The notes below the pieces were generated by a model. That model did no database searches, was not told the origin of the DNA, and saw only the letters and a program-made list of their open reading frames with translations. A DNA stretch of 64,000 bases. It comes from Pseudomonadota bacterium. GTDB taxonomy: Bacteria; Pseudomonadota; Gammaproteobacteria; Steroidobacterales; Steroidobacteraceae. Of the stretch, positions 43,167 to 51,173 are shown piece by piece. The position numbers and the translations under genes were made by a program. Numbering within the stretch: the stretch's first letter is position 1; each line of letters begins with the position of its first letter. Location: positions 17,189-81,188 of the forward strand of contig JAFEDU010000009.1 of NCBI GenBank assembly GCA_018241425.1, read 5' to 3'.

Positions 43167-44467
43167 GCAGGCGCAGCCGCGCGCGGCCGGCGGGCGTAGA
43201 TCCCGAACGCCACGATGCCCGCGTAGCACAGCGCCGGCACGATGAGCGCGAGCTTGAGACTCGCCGCCAGGTCCGCCGTGTGCCCGGTCACCCACGGCAC
43301 CACGGCACCGCCGACGATGGCGACGCAAATGATCCCCGAGCCCTGCGCGGCCCGCGCGCCCAGCCCCTCGCACGCCAGCGAGAATATGGTCGGGAACATG
43401 ATGGAGTTGCACAGCCCGATCGCGAGCAGCGCCCACCCCGAGATGTCGCCGGCCGAGTTGGCGGAGATGAGGATCAGCGCGATGGCACTGCTCGCCGCCA
43501 CCGCGAGCACCTTGCCGGGAGAGAACACCCGCAGCAGGTAGGCGCCGATGAAGCGCCCGACCATCGCCCCGCCCCAGTAGAACGGCACGTGCTTGCCGGC
43601 CGCCTCCTGGCCAATCCCCATGACGGAGGACTGCATGAGGTAGTTCACCATCAGCGAGCCGATGGCGACCTCCGCCCCCACGTACAGGAATATGCACGCG
43701 ACGCCGAAGGCGAAGCGGTGCTGGCGCAGGAGGTCCAGGCCGATGCGGCTGCCGCTGTCGTCCTCGACGCGGCCGGGCAGGAGGCGACGGCGGCGCCACA
43801 CCAGCGCCGCCACGATGCACAGTGCCGCGGCAAGCCCCAGGTAGGTGGTGACGATCGCGTGCGTCTCGGCGGTGCGCAACGCGGTGAGGGCGGGGCCGCT
43901 CAGGGTCGCCGGGTCCACCTGCGAGACCGCGCCCAGGATGAGGATCGAGCCGACGTAGGGAAAGATCGTGGTGCCCAGTGAGTTGAAGGCCTGGGCGAAG
44001 GTGAGGCGGCTGTGCGCGGTGGCGGGCGGGCCCAGGAGCGAGATCAGGGGATTGGCGACCACCTGCACGATCGTGATGCCGGAGGCGAGCACGAACAGCG
44101 CGGTGAGGAAGATGCCGAACTGCGCCGCGGCGGAAGCCGGGATGAAGAGCAGGCAGCCCACGGTCATGGTGAGCAGCCCCACCACCGCGGTGCGCATGTA
44201 GCCGAGGCGCCGCACCACCGCCGCGGCCGGGAGCGAGATGAGCCCATAGGCCATGAAGAAGGCGAACTGCACCAGCATCGCCTCGCCATAGTTCAGCGTG
44301 AACAGCGACTTGAGCTTGGGGATGATGACGTCGTTGAGGCTGGTGATGCCCCCGAAGATGAAGAACAGCGCCATCACGAACAGGCGCAGCCGCTGCGCCT
44401 CAACCGAATCGGCGGCCGCAGCAGGGCCCTCCGCCCCGGCCGGCGGTGAGACAAGAGTCGACGTCAC
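43163..44467 (-). CDS. Sugar:H+ symporter, FucP-like MFS
   Basis: 434 residues with 12 predicted helices. The first block FVMALFFIFGGITSLNDVIIPKLK, with the charged Asn-Asp pair and later VVANPLISLLGP, is characteristic of the FucP/glucose-galactose family. Next to a periplasmic trehalase the likely cargo is glucose. GTG start with AGGGGG upstream; the stop overlaps treA. A strong hairpin separates it from the receptor gene upstream. Confidence 0.9.
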   Translation of the reverse strand: MTSTLVSPPAGAEGPAAAADSVEAQRLRLFVMALFFIFGGITSLNDVIIPKLKSLFTLNYGEAMLVQFAFFMAYGLISLPAAAVVRRLGYMRTAVVGLLTMTVGCLLFIPASAAAQFGIFLTALFVLASGITIVQVVANPLISLLGPPATAHSRLTFAQAFNSLGTTIFPYVGSILILGAVSQVDPATLSGPALTALRTAETHAIVTTYLGLAAALCIVAALVWRRRRLLPGRVEDDSGSRIGLDLLRQHRFAFGVACIFLYVGAEVAIGSLMVNYLMQSSVMGIGQEAAGKHVPFYWGGAMVGRFIGAYLLRVFSPGKVLAVAASSAIALILISANSAGDISGWALLAIGLCNSIMFPTIFSLACEGLGARAAQGSGIICVAIVGGAVVPWVTGHTADLAASLKLALIVPALCYAGIVAFGIYARRPRAAAPA

Positions 44468-44491
44468 GGTACCCCCTTTTTGTAGGACGGG

Positions 44492-44529
44492 GGCGCGCGG
44501 CCGGCCCCGGATGGGCCCGGCCGCGCGCC
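44492..44529. repeat. 13-base inverted repeat between receptor and permease genes
   Basis: GGCGCGCGGCCGG (44492-44504) and CCGGCCGCGCGCC (44517-44529) form a perfect stem with a 12-base loop in the 85-base gap. On the transcribed (minus) strand no U-run follows, so it probably protects the receptor message or lowers read-through into the permease gene rather than ending transcription outright. Confidence 0.6.
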
Positions 44530-44552
44530 GGTGCGTGAGGCGATTGTAGCGG

Positions 44553-47525
44553 CTAGAACTTGTAGCGCAGCTGTACGTTGACCTCGCGCCCGAAGATCGG
44601 GCGCGCCATCTCGAAGTCGCTCGAGATGCCCGAGCCGGAGCCGACCGCGATGCGGGCGTTGCCCTCAGTCAGCCCCAGCTGATTGGTGAGGTTGGTGCCC
44701 TGCACGCGCACCTCGAAGTGGCTGCCGATGGTGCCGATGATGCCGGCATCCAGGGTGTAGTACTGCGGCAGGACCTCCTCCTCGCCGGGGTTCGAGTAGC
44801 GCAGGCCCACGTAGGTGTAGGTCGCGAACACCCGCACTCCGCCCCAGGTCGTGGGGATGTCGTAGCCCGGCGTCACGCGGAACTGCAGCCGCGGCTGGCG
44901 CTGCAGCGTCGAGCCGGTGAAGTCAAAGCCGCCGGTGCCGGAGGAGGACCAGTTGGTATAGACCGCGTGCTGCCAGTCCCCGGTCAGGTCGAAGGTCAGG
45001 TGCTCGATCGGCTCCCAGCGCGTCTCGAGCTCCAGTCCGTAGGAGGAGGCGCCGTAGCTTGCCGTGATGTTCTCGCCCGTGCTGGTGAACTGCTGGAACG
45101 GCACGCCGTCGAACTTGCGCCGGAAGACGTCGGCCACCACGTACAGGGTGCTGGTCTGGCCGCGGAAGCCCAGCTCGTAGTTCTGGATGCTCTGCGACTG
45201 CGGCGTGCCGCTGCGCAGGTCGTCGAACCCGGGGAAGTGCACGCCGTGGTTGATGCGCCCGAAGAGCGCCATGCTGGAGGTGAGCTCGTAGTTGGCGCCC
45301 AGGGTCCAGGAGCCCAGGGTGTGGTTGTACTCGGTGCACTCGTTGCTGCCGGAGGTCTCGCAGCTCACGTTCGAGTTGAACGTCCCGTTCGGCACGCTCA
45401 CGCCCTTGTTATAGAGGTTGAGGGCGTTGTTATCCAGGTTCACCGAGGAATCGTTCTCGATGGTGCCGTGGTCGCGCTGGGTCTCGATGCGGTAGCCGGC
45501 ATCGAACAGCCACGAGTTCAGGTGCCAGGAGTCGGACAGGAACAGGGCCGTGTTCAGCCCGTTCCACCGCTCGTTCAGGGTGTAGAACGAGGCGCCGAGG
45601 AGCCCTGCGTTGTTGGTGACGTTGGCACCGCTGTTGAGGGTGAGGTTGATCGGCTGGGCGTTCGGCGTGGCCGTCACCAGCTCGTTGTTGCCGAGGTACC
45701 ACTGGTCGTTGGAGGAGTACGCCGCGAAGTAGGCGCCCGCGGTCAGGGTGTTGCCCGGTACCAGTTGGAAGTTGAAGCGCAGCTCGTCGGTGAAGGACTG
45801 GATCTGCTTCTGCACCATCCAGAAGCCGAGCGATGCCACGTAGCTGTCCGGGTTGAGCGTCCCGCCGCCCACCAGCGTCGCGGTGCCCGCGGTCGCGAAC
45901 GGGATCACCTTGCCGGTGGCCGGGTTGATCGTGCCGCCGATGGAGGCGTTGGTGCTCGCGATCTCCCCGTCGATGAAGGAGGACAGGGTCTGCGGGGCCA
46001 GGTTGTTGAACAGGCAGTAGCAGGTGACGGTGCCCGCGTTGTACATGAGGTGGTTCGACAGCCCGATCGTGTCTGACAGGTCAAGGTCGAGGTTGCTGCC
46101 GAACATGTGCAGGTCCGCGCCGCGGCCATCGGCGAGGTCGGCCGTCACCGGCGGTGCACCGGGGGCCTCCTGCACCGAGATGCCGCGCAGCGCGCTGCCG
46201 GCGAAGGTTCCCGTGTTGGGATTGAAGCCGGGGAAGCCGGAGACGCTCTGGCCGTTGCCGGTGCCGCTCACGGTCACGGGGATGTCCGTGACGAACAGGT
46301 TCTTGTCGTTCAGGGCGCGCGCGAAGAACATGATCTTGCCGGTGTCCCAGGTGTGGCTGAGCGTCGCGGTCAGCTGGCCGCCGTTGTCGGCCGGGAACTG
46401 TGAGTCGCGCACCCCGTTGGAGTAGCGGTAGAAGCCGCCGATGCTCATGAACCAGTCCTGGTTGATCGGGCCGCCGTAGAAGGCATCGATGCGGTACATT
46501 CCCTCATCGCCGTAGGTGATGCCCATGTCGCCGGTCGGCGTCGCGGTCCCCTGGCGCAGGATGAAGTTCGCGGTCGCGCCGAGCTGGCCGTTGGAGAACA
46601 CCACCGCGGGACCGCCCTGGACGACTTCCGCGCGCTCGATGGTGTCATCGAGGCGGAAGAGCGAGGAGTTGTCCATGAAGGAGATGTTTCCGGAGGACGG
46701 GAACACCGGCGAGCCGTTGATCGAGTAGGTCACGTACGGGGCATCGCCGTTGCCGGGGAAGCCTGCCAGCTCGATGTTGGCGCCCGACTGGCCGCCGCTG
46801 GTCTCCGCCCAGACGCCGGGGACCACCTTCAGGAGGTCTGCGGCGCTGGCGGGGCCGACGTCGCGGATCTCCTCGAGACTCGCGGTGGTGATGCTGTAGC
46901 TGGCATCCAGCTTCTTGCGGCCGGTGCCGGTGGCGGTCACCACCACTTCCTGGAGGTTGTTGGTGTCGGCCGAACTCTGGTCGGCCGCCGCGGTGGCCTG
47001 GGTCGCATCCGCCGTCGCGGCGGCCTGGCCGTGCGCCGGCGCGCCGGTGACGAGTGCGCCGCCGACGGCAAACAGCCCGGCGAGGCGTGTGAAAAATCCC
47101 CGATGATTCATGGTGCTCTCCCCTTGAGGCGCTTCCTTCGTCTCATCCGCGCCTTTCGGCGGCGGATCCGGGGAGTTCTCCGGCGGGCTCGCCGGACTTA
47201 TGGCTATGGTCGCCGCGCTCACCTGCTTGAATGCCAGACCTGTGCCATCCAAGAGGCGCCGGAGTCCCTCCATCACCGTGAAATCACCCTGTATCGCGGG
47301 TGTCCGGTGCCGGGCCACGAGGTCCGACGAGAACACCAGGGTGATATCCGCCTGACGGGCAAACTCCTTCAGTGCCAGCGCCGCATCCTGGGTCGGTATG
47401 TCGAAGTGCCGCTGCGCATCCTCCGCGCATGCCTGCGCGGCGATTGCCGTCAGTGCCAGACAGCGCATCAGCGCGAGCAGCCGCCGCGACCTGGGCCGCG
47501 GCCGTCCTGGCAGACCGGTCCGCAC
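44553..47525 (-). CDS. TonB-dependent receptor with N-terminal STN signalling domain
   Basis: 990 residues from the GTG at 47525. Residues 1-34: basic n-region and signal peptide (RRLLALMRCLALTAIAAQACA). Residues 37-110: STN domain (FDIPTQDAALALKEFARQA, GLRRLLDGTGLAF), the part that contacts a FecR protein. After a Pro-rich linker, Met139 opens a second signal-like segment (FFTRLAGLFAVGGALVTGAPAHG). The TonB box LQEVVVTA, plug and 22-strand barrel follow, ending in LRYKF with terminal Phe. Met139 has a strong GGGGAG upstream, so a short receptor without STN could be made. Placed with trehalase and a sugar permease, it may import a trehalose-like sugar; iron chelates cannot be excluded. Confidence 0.9.
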   Translation of the reverse strand: MRTGLPGRPRPRSRRLLALMRCLALTAIAAQACAEDAQRHFDIPTQDAALALKEFARQADITLVFSSDLVARHRTPAIQGDFTVMEGLRRLLDGTGLAFKQVSAATIAISPASPPENSPDPPPKGADETKEAPQGESTMNHRGFFTRLAGLFAVGGALVTGAPAHGQAAATADATQATAAADQSSADTNNLQEVVVTATGTGRKKLDASYSITTASLEEIRDVGPASAADLLKVVPGVWAETSGGQSGANIELAGFPGNGDAPYVTYSINGSPVFPSSGNISFMDNSSLFRLDDTIERAEVVQGGPAVVFSNGQLGATANFILRQGTATPTGDMGITYGDEGMYRIDAFYGGPINQDWFMSIGGFYRYSNGVRDSQFPADNGGQLTATLSHTWDTGKIMFFARALNDKNLFVTDIPVTVSGTGNGQSVSGFPGFNPNTGTFAGSALRGISVQEAPGAPPVTADLADGRGADLHMFGSNLDLDLSDTIGLSNHLMYNAGTVTCYCLFNNLAPQTLSSFIDGEIASTNASIGGTINPATGKVIPFATAGTATLVGGGTLNPDSYVASLGFWMVQKQIQSFTDELRFNFQLVPGNTLTAGAYFAAYSSNDQWYLGNNELVTATPNAQPINLTLNSGANVTNNAGLLGASFYTLNERWNGLNTALFLSDSWHLNSWLFDAGYRIETQRDHGTIENDSSVNLDNNALNLYNKGVSVPNGTFNSNVSCETSGSNECTEYNHTLGSWTLGANYELTSSMALFGRINHGVHFPGFDDLRSGTPQSQSIQNYELGFRGQTSTLYVVADVFRRKFDGVPFQQFTSTGENITASYGASSYGLELETRWEPIEHLTFDLTGDWQHAVYTNWSSSGTGGFDFTGSTLQRQPRLQFRVTPGYDIPTTWGGVRVFATYTYVGLRYSNPGEEEVLPQYYTLDAGIIGTIGSHFEVRVQGTNLTNQLGLTEGNARIAVGSGSGISSDFEMARPIFGREVNVQLRYKF

Positions 47526-47544
47526 TACCTCCCCCTCACCGGTC

Positions 47545-47576
47545 CGTTCGCCGACGAAAGCGCGAAAAGGCGAACG
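47545..47576 (-). promoter_or_regulatory. Inverted repeat in the receptor leader
   Basis: CGTTCGCC (47545-47552) and GGCGAACG (47569-47576) form a perfect 8-base stem with a 16-base spacer, just upstream of the receptor GTG and its GGGGGAGG ribosome site. It could be a leader hairpin or a protein-binding site. No convincing ECF-type -35/-10 pair was identified. Confidence 0.4.
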
Positions 47577-47602
47577 GCCGAAGCTACAGACGCTCCGGCG
47601 CC

Positions 47603-47647
47603 AAAAAACCGCCATACGGGAGAGGATGCCGGCCCCGGCCGTGGCGG
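47603..47647 (-). terminator. Candidate terminator/attenuator between fecR-like gene and receptor
   Basis: On the minus strand CCGCC (47647-47643) pairs with GGCGG (47613-47609), enclosing an inner GGCC/GGCC stem, and is followed directly by six T (47608-47603). This is the shape of an intrinsic terminator ending the sigma/anti-sigma transcript, 34 bases after the FecR-type stop. The receptor would then need its own promoter in the following ~75 bases. Confidence 0.5.
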
Positions 47648-47680
47648 CGCGGGGGTGGCGCGGGCCGGCCGCCATGCGGC

Positions 47681-48697
47681 TCAGCGGCGGGGCTCTAGGT
47701 ACAGGACGCCACCCTCGCCGCGCCGCACGGTCACCGGCAGCGCCGTCTGCAGGCCGTTCAGGAAGCCCTGCAGGTCATCGGTGCGAAACCGCCCACCGAG
47801 CCGCAGCGCGGCCGTCTCGGGGTCGCTGACCATGATCCGGGTGTTCGTGTAGCGCTCGATCTCGGCCACGGCCTGCGACAGCGGCTCGTTGTCGAACACG
47901 ATGGCGCCCTCGCGCCAGGCGAGCTCGCTCGAGAGCTCCGCGGTGCTGACCGGGGTCACCGCATAGTCGGCACCGCGGCTGGAGAGTGCCTCGCCCGCGG
48001 TCAGTGCCCGCACCGTGGCGGGCGCGACCTGCGTCCCGGGGGCTCCGGGCGCCGGCTCGGTGCGCACCTCGACGCGGCCCTCGTTCACTACCACGTCCAC
48101 GCGCTGGTCCCCGTGCAGCCGGACCGCGAACTCGGTGCCGACGGCGCGCACGACCGCCTCGCCCGCCTGGACCAGGAAGGGCCGGGAGCGGTCATGGGCG
48201 ACCTGGAAATGCGCCTCGCCCTGGCGCAGCTGCACGTGCCGTGCGCTGCGCGCGAGGTCGACCTCCACGATGGTGTTGGTGTTGAGCGTGACCACCGAGC
48301 CGTCGGCAAGGCGGAAATCGCGGTGCTGCCCGACCGCGGTGGCGAGCGTCTGCGTCTCGTGCCCGGGCCACAGCGCCACCAGGGTGCCGAGGAACACCAG
48401 CAGCGCGGCCGCCCCGGCCCACAGCCACGGGCGCCGGGCGCGCAGCATGTGGCGGTAGTGCGCATCGGTGAAGGTGGCGATCTTCTCCTCGCGCCGCACG
48501 TCCGCGAGCGAGTCGAGCGCACCCCAGACGCGCCGGAATTCCTCGACCGCGACGGCATGGCGCGGATCCTGGCGCAGCCATGCGAGGTAGGCCTGCTCGT
48601 CCTCCGCGGTGTACGCGCCCGGCTCCATGCGCCACACCCAGGTGGCCGCCTCCTCGTCGATCTCGGCGCGGGTCCGCAGGCGGATGACTTCGCTCAT
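47681..48697 (-). CDS. FecR-type anti-sigma/signal-relay protein
   Basis: 338 residues. N-terminal cytoplasmic part (DUF4880, about 10-55: DEEAATWVWRMEPG, AYLAWLRQDPRHAVA), one membrane helix at about 91-112, then the periplasmic FecR domain (DFRLADGSVVTLNTNT, EAHFQVAHDRSRPF) and a C-terminal secretin/TonB short-N-like domain (PLSQAVAEIERYTNT). It holds the sigma factor inactive until the receptor STN domain signals. ATGA overlap with the sigma gene confirms the pair. Confidence 0.93.
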   Translation of the reverse strand: MSEVIRLRTRAEIDEEAATWVWRMEPGAYTAEDEQAYLAWLRQDPRHAVAVEEFRRVWGALDSLADVRREEKIATFTDAHYRHMLRARRPWLWAGAAALLVFLGTLVALWPGHETQTLATAVGQHRDFRLADGSVVTLNTNTIVEVDLARSARHVQLRQGEAHFQVAHDRSRPFLVQAGEAVVRAVGTEFAVRLHGDQRVDVVVNEGRVEVRTEPAPGAPGTQVAPATVRALTAGEALSSRGADYAVTPVSTAELSSELAWREGAIVFDNEPLSQAVAEIERYTNTRIMVSDPETAALRLGGRFRTDDLQGFLNGLQTALPVTVRRGEGGVLYLEPRR

Positions 48698-49284
48698 GCG
48701 CCCTCTCCGCCGTCCTGTACGCGCCGGGGGCCGCGCTCGCGTCGGTTCACGTCCTCATCTCCGCTCTCCAGCAGGCCGCGCTCCTTCAGGTAGTCGCGGC
48801 AGCGCATCAGCCCCTTCGCCACGTGCTTCTCGATGGTGCTCGGGGCCACGCCCAGCACCTCGGAGATCTCCGCATGCGAGAGCCGGTAGACCTTGCGCAG
48901 CACGAACACCCGCCGGCAAAGGGGCGGCAGGCGGTCGACCGAGGCACAGAAGGACTCGAAGCGCCGCCGGGCATCGATCTGCTCATCCGGCGGGGCCTCC
49001 CGGGAAGAGACGCTCAGGCTGTCCAAATCCCCCACGCTGTCGGTGGCCTGGCTCTGGTAGCGCCGAGCGCGCTCCACGGCGAGGTTGTGGGCGATGCGGA
49101 ACAGGAGCGCCTTGGGGGAGTCGACGGCCTGGTAGTCCGGCAGCGCGTAGACCCGGATATAGGTCTCCTGCACGAGGTCGTCGATGTCCTGGGTACCGGA
49201 GGTGAAGGAGCGCAGGTAGCGGTAGAGCGCAGCCCGATGGCGGAAGATCTGGTTCAGGAACCACTCGTGACGCTCATCGGCCAT
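48694..49284 (-). CDS. FecI-type ECF sigma factor
   Basis: 196 residues. Sigma-70 region 2 at about 15-85 (DIDDLVQETYIRVYAL) and region 4 at about 115-170 (LPPLCRRVFVLRKVYRLSHAEISEVLGVAPSTIEKHV), with a short Arg-rich tail. It should direct RNA polymerase to the receptor promoter, and perhaps to permease and trehalase, when released from the FecR-type partner. GGGGGTG precedes the ATG. It diverges from the TonB-C-like gene across 150 bases. Confidence 0.94.
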   Translation of the reverse strand: MADERHEWFLNQIFRHRAALYRYLRSFTSGTQDIDDLVQETYIRVYALPDYQAVDSPKALLFRIAHNLAVERARRYQSQATDSVGDLDSLSVSSREAPPDEQIDARRRFESFCASVDRLPPLCRRVFVLRKVYRLSHAEISEVLGVAPSTIEKHVAKGLMRCRDYLKERGLLESGDEDVNRRERGPRRVQDGGEGA

Positions 49285-49435
49285 GTCGCACCCCCCGGCC
49301 GGGGAGTCTACTTCACGGGGCCGCGGGGCGGCACGGCGCCGGCGATGCGGCTTACCTTAAGGTGTCCGCGACCGGCCCCGGTGGTTTAGATTGCCCACCG
49401 CGGCTCCCGCCGCCGATGTCATTCCGAGGATGCCC

Positions 49436-50092
49436 ATGCCCAAGGCCGCCCTGTCCCTCGCCGGTGTCACCCTCGCCGCCCTGCTCCTGGGGAATGCGGC
49501 CCTCGCCCAGTCCGGGCCGGAGTCGGCCACCCTCGCCCGTCCCGCATGGGGCTTCAATCCCGACACGCGCTGCCCCGAACTGCACACCGCCGATGACGGC
49601 CCGCGCGCGGTGGTCCGCTTCAAGGTGTCCCCCTACGGCACCCCGTCCGAGGTCCAGATCCACACGTCCTCGCAGTCCGACGCCCTGGATGCCGCAGCCG
49701 TGAAGTGCGTGGAACGGCTGAAGTTCCAGCCGCGCACGCGGCTGGGCGATGCAACGCCGGTGGAGTCCTGGCAGGAAATCGCCTGGCGCTGGCGCGTACC
49801 GCCCGCCCCGGCGCCCACGGCGGCCGCTGCGGTGCCCGCCGCGGGGAGCGCAACCGCTGAGGCCGCGAGGTTCCCCCGCGCAGGGGCGTCCGGCCCGGCC
49901 GTCGTCCGCGCCTGCACGGACGCGAAGGGACAGATCGACGGGAACCCGACGCTCGTGACGTCCTCCGGGAATGCGCTGATCGATGAGGAGGCGCTGCAGA
50001 TCGCGCGGGAGAGCGCCTCCTACTACGGGACCAAGACCCCCGGCGGTGCCGGCGGCTGCATTCGCCTGAGCTTCGGCCCCGAGTCGCACTGA
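49436..50092 (+). CDS. Secreted protein with two TonB-C-like domains
   Basis: 218 residues. Signal peptide 1-25 (LLLGNAALAQSG). Two copies of the TonB C-terminal fold: AVVRFKVSPYGTPSEVQI..DALDAAAVKCVERLKFQP and AVVRACTDAKGQIDGNPTLV..LIDEEALQIARES, with a Pro/Ala linker between. There is no membrane anchor or long Pro-rich spacer, so it is not a normal TonB. ATG at 49436 has GAGG six bases upstream, better than the ATG at 49430. It diverges from the fecI-like gene and leads into an outer-membrane protein gene. Confidence 0.75.
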   Translation: MPKAALSLAGVTLAALLLGNAALAQSGPESATLARPAWGFNPDTRCPELHTADDGPRAVVRFKVSPYGTPSEVQIHTSSQSDALDAAAVKCVERLKFQPRTRLGDATPVESWQEIAWRWRVPPAPAPTAAAAVPAAGSATAEAARFPRAGASGPAVVRACTDAKGQIDGNPTLVTSSGNALIDEEALQIARESASYYGTKTPGGAGGCIRLSFGPESH

Positions 50093-50119
50093 GGGGCCGC
50101 GGCGTCCCTGACCCGGCCG

Positions 50120-51040
50120 GTGTTGCGCACCGCAGCCCTGATCGCCCTCGGCATGGCGCTCATCGCCGGGGTCGCGCGCGCCCCCGCTGCGGAGGGCGGC
50201 AATACCGAGTACGTCGGCGGTTACACCGGATTTGCGGCCGGCTACGTGCCGCCGGATCCGGGCACGTACCTGACCAGCGAGTTCTACTACTACGACGGCC
50301 GCACCCGGATCCTGGCCGCACAGGGGAAGCTCGCCCTCGAGATCAGCACGCAGATGTACTTCGAGACCGTCCAGCTCACGCAGCTGACGTCCTGGCACCT
50401 GCTCGGCGGCGAGTTCGGCTTCGGCATCGCGGTGCCCTTCGGCTACTGCGGCGTGCGTGCGGCGCTCGCGCCGTTCGACATCGAGCGCTCGGCCTCCACC
50501 CGCGGCTTTGGCGATCTGGCGCTGGCACCGGCCGTGCTGGGCTGGCACACCGGGCCCTGGTACGCGAATGTCGCCCTGAGCGTCTTTGCCCCGACCGGGG
50601 AATACGACCCCAACCAGGCGGTGAGCCTGTCCAAGCACTTCTGGGCCGTCGACGCGGCGGCCAGCGGCAGCTATCTCAATGAGACCGGCCTCGATCTGAG
50701 TTTCAGTCTCGGCTACACGGTCAACCTCGAGAACCCCGACACCCACTATCGCAGTGGCGACGTCGTGCACCTGGACCTGGCGCTCGGCCAGTACCTGACC
50801 CGGCGATTCAAGGTCGGCACGGTCGGCTACGCCGTCGTGCAGGTGACCGGGGACTCCGGCGCCGGCGCAATCCTGGGCCCTTTCAAGTCCAACATCTACG
50901 CGGCGGGGCTCGGGATCGAACTCGACCCCACGATTCTCGGGCACGAGGTGAGCTTCCAGCTGCGCGGCTACCGCGAGTTCCAGGCGCAGAATCACCTGGC
51001 GGGCAACGCTGCGTACCTCACCACCGACCTGAAGCTCTGA
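50120..51040 (+). CDS. Outer-membrane transporter of the SphA/COG4313 type
   Basis: 306 residues. Signal peptide (ending ARAPAAEGG), then a beta-barrel pattern of alternating aromatic and hydrophobic strands: GFAAGYVPPDPGTYLTSEFYYYDG at the start, NVALSVFAPTGEYDP in the middle, and a final strand ending in Leu (YLTTDLKL). These features match the MetA-pathway phenol-degradation outer-membrane family, thought to admit hydrophobic substrates. GTG start. It follows the TonB-C-like gene by 27 bases. Confidence 0.75.
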   Translation: MLRTAALIALGMALIAGVARAPAAEGGNTEYVGGYTGFAAGYVPPDPGTYLTSEFYYYDGRTRILAAQGKLALEISTQMYFETVQLTQLTSWHLLGGEFGFGIAVPFGYCGVRAALAPFDIERSASTRGFGDLALAPAVLGWHTGPWYANVALSVFAPTGEYDPNQAVSLSKHFWAVDAAASGSYLNETGLDLSFSLGYTVNLENPDTHYRSGDVVHLDLALGQYLTRRFKVGTVGYAVVQVTGDSGAGAILGPFKSNIYAAGLGIELDPTILGHEVSFQLRGYREFQAQNHLAGNAAYLTTDLKL

Positions 51041-51173
51041 GGGCCCGGCGTCTCCCTGCGGCTCGCCGGCTCGCGTGCAGGGCGATGAATCCAGGCTCCC
51101 GAGCGCATGCTTGAGCGCAGCCATTCAACCCCCTGACCGTTCCCTTCACTTGATGCCATCATCTTTCCCGAAG

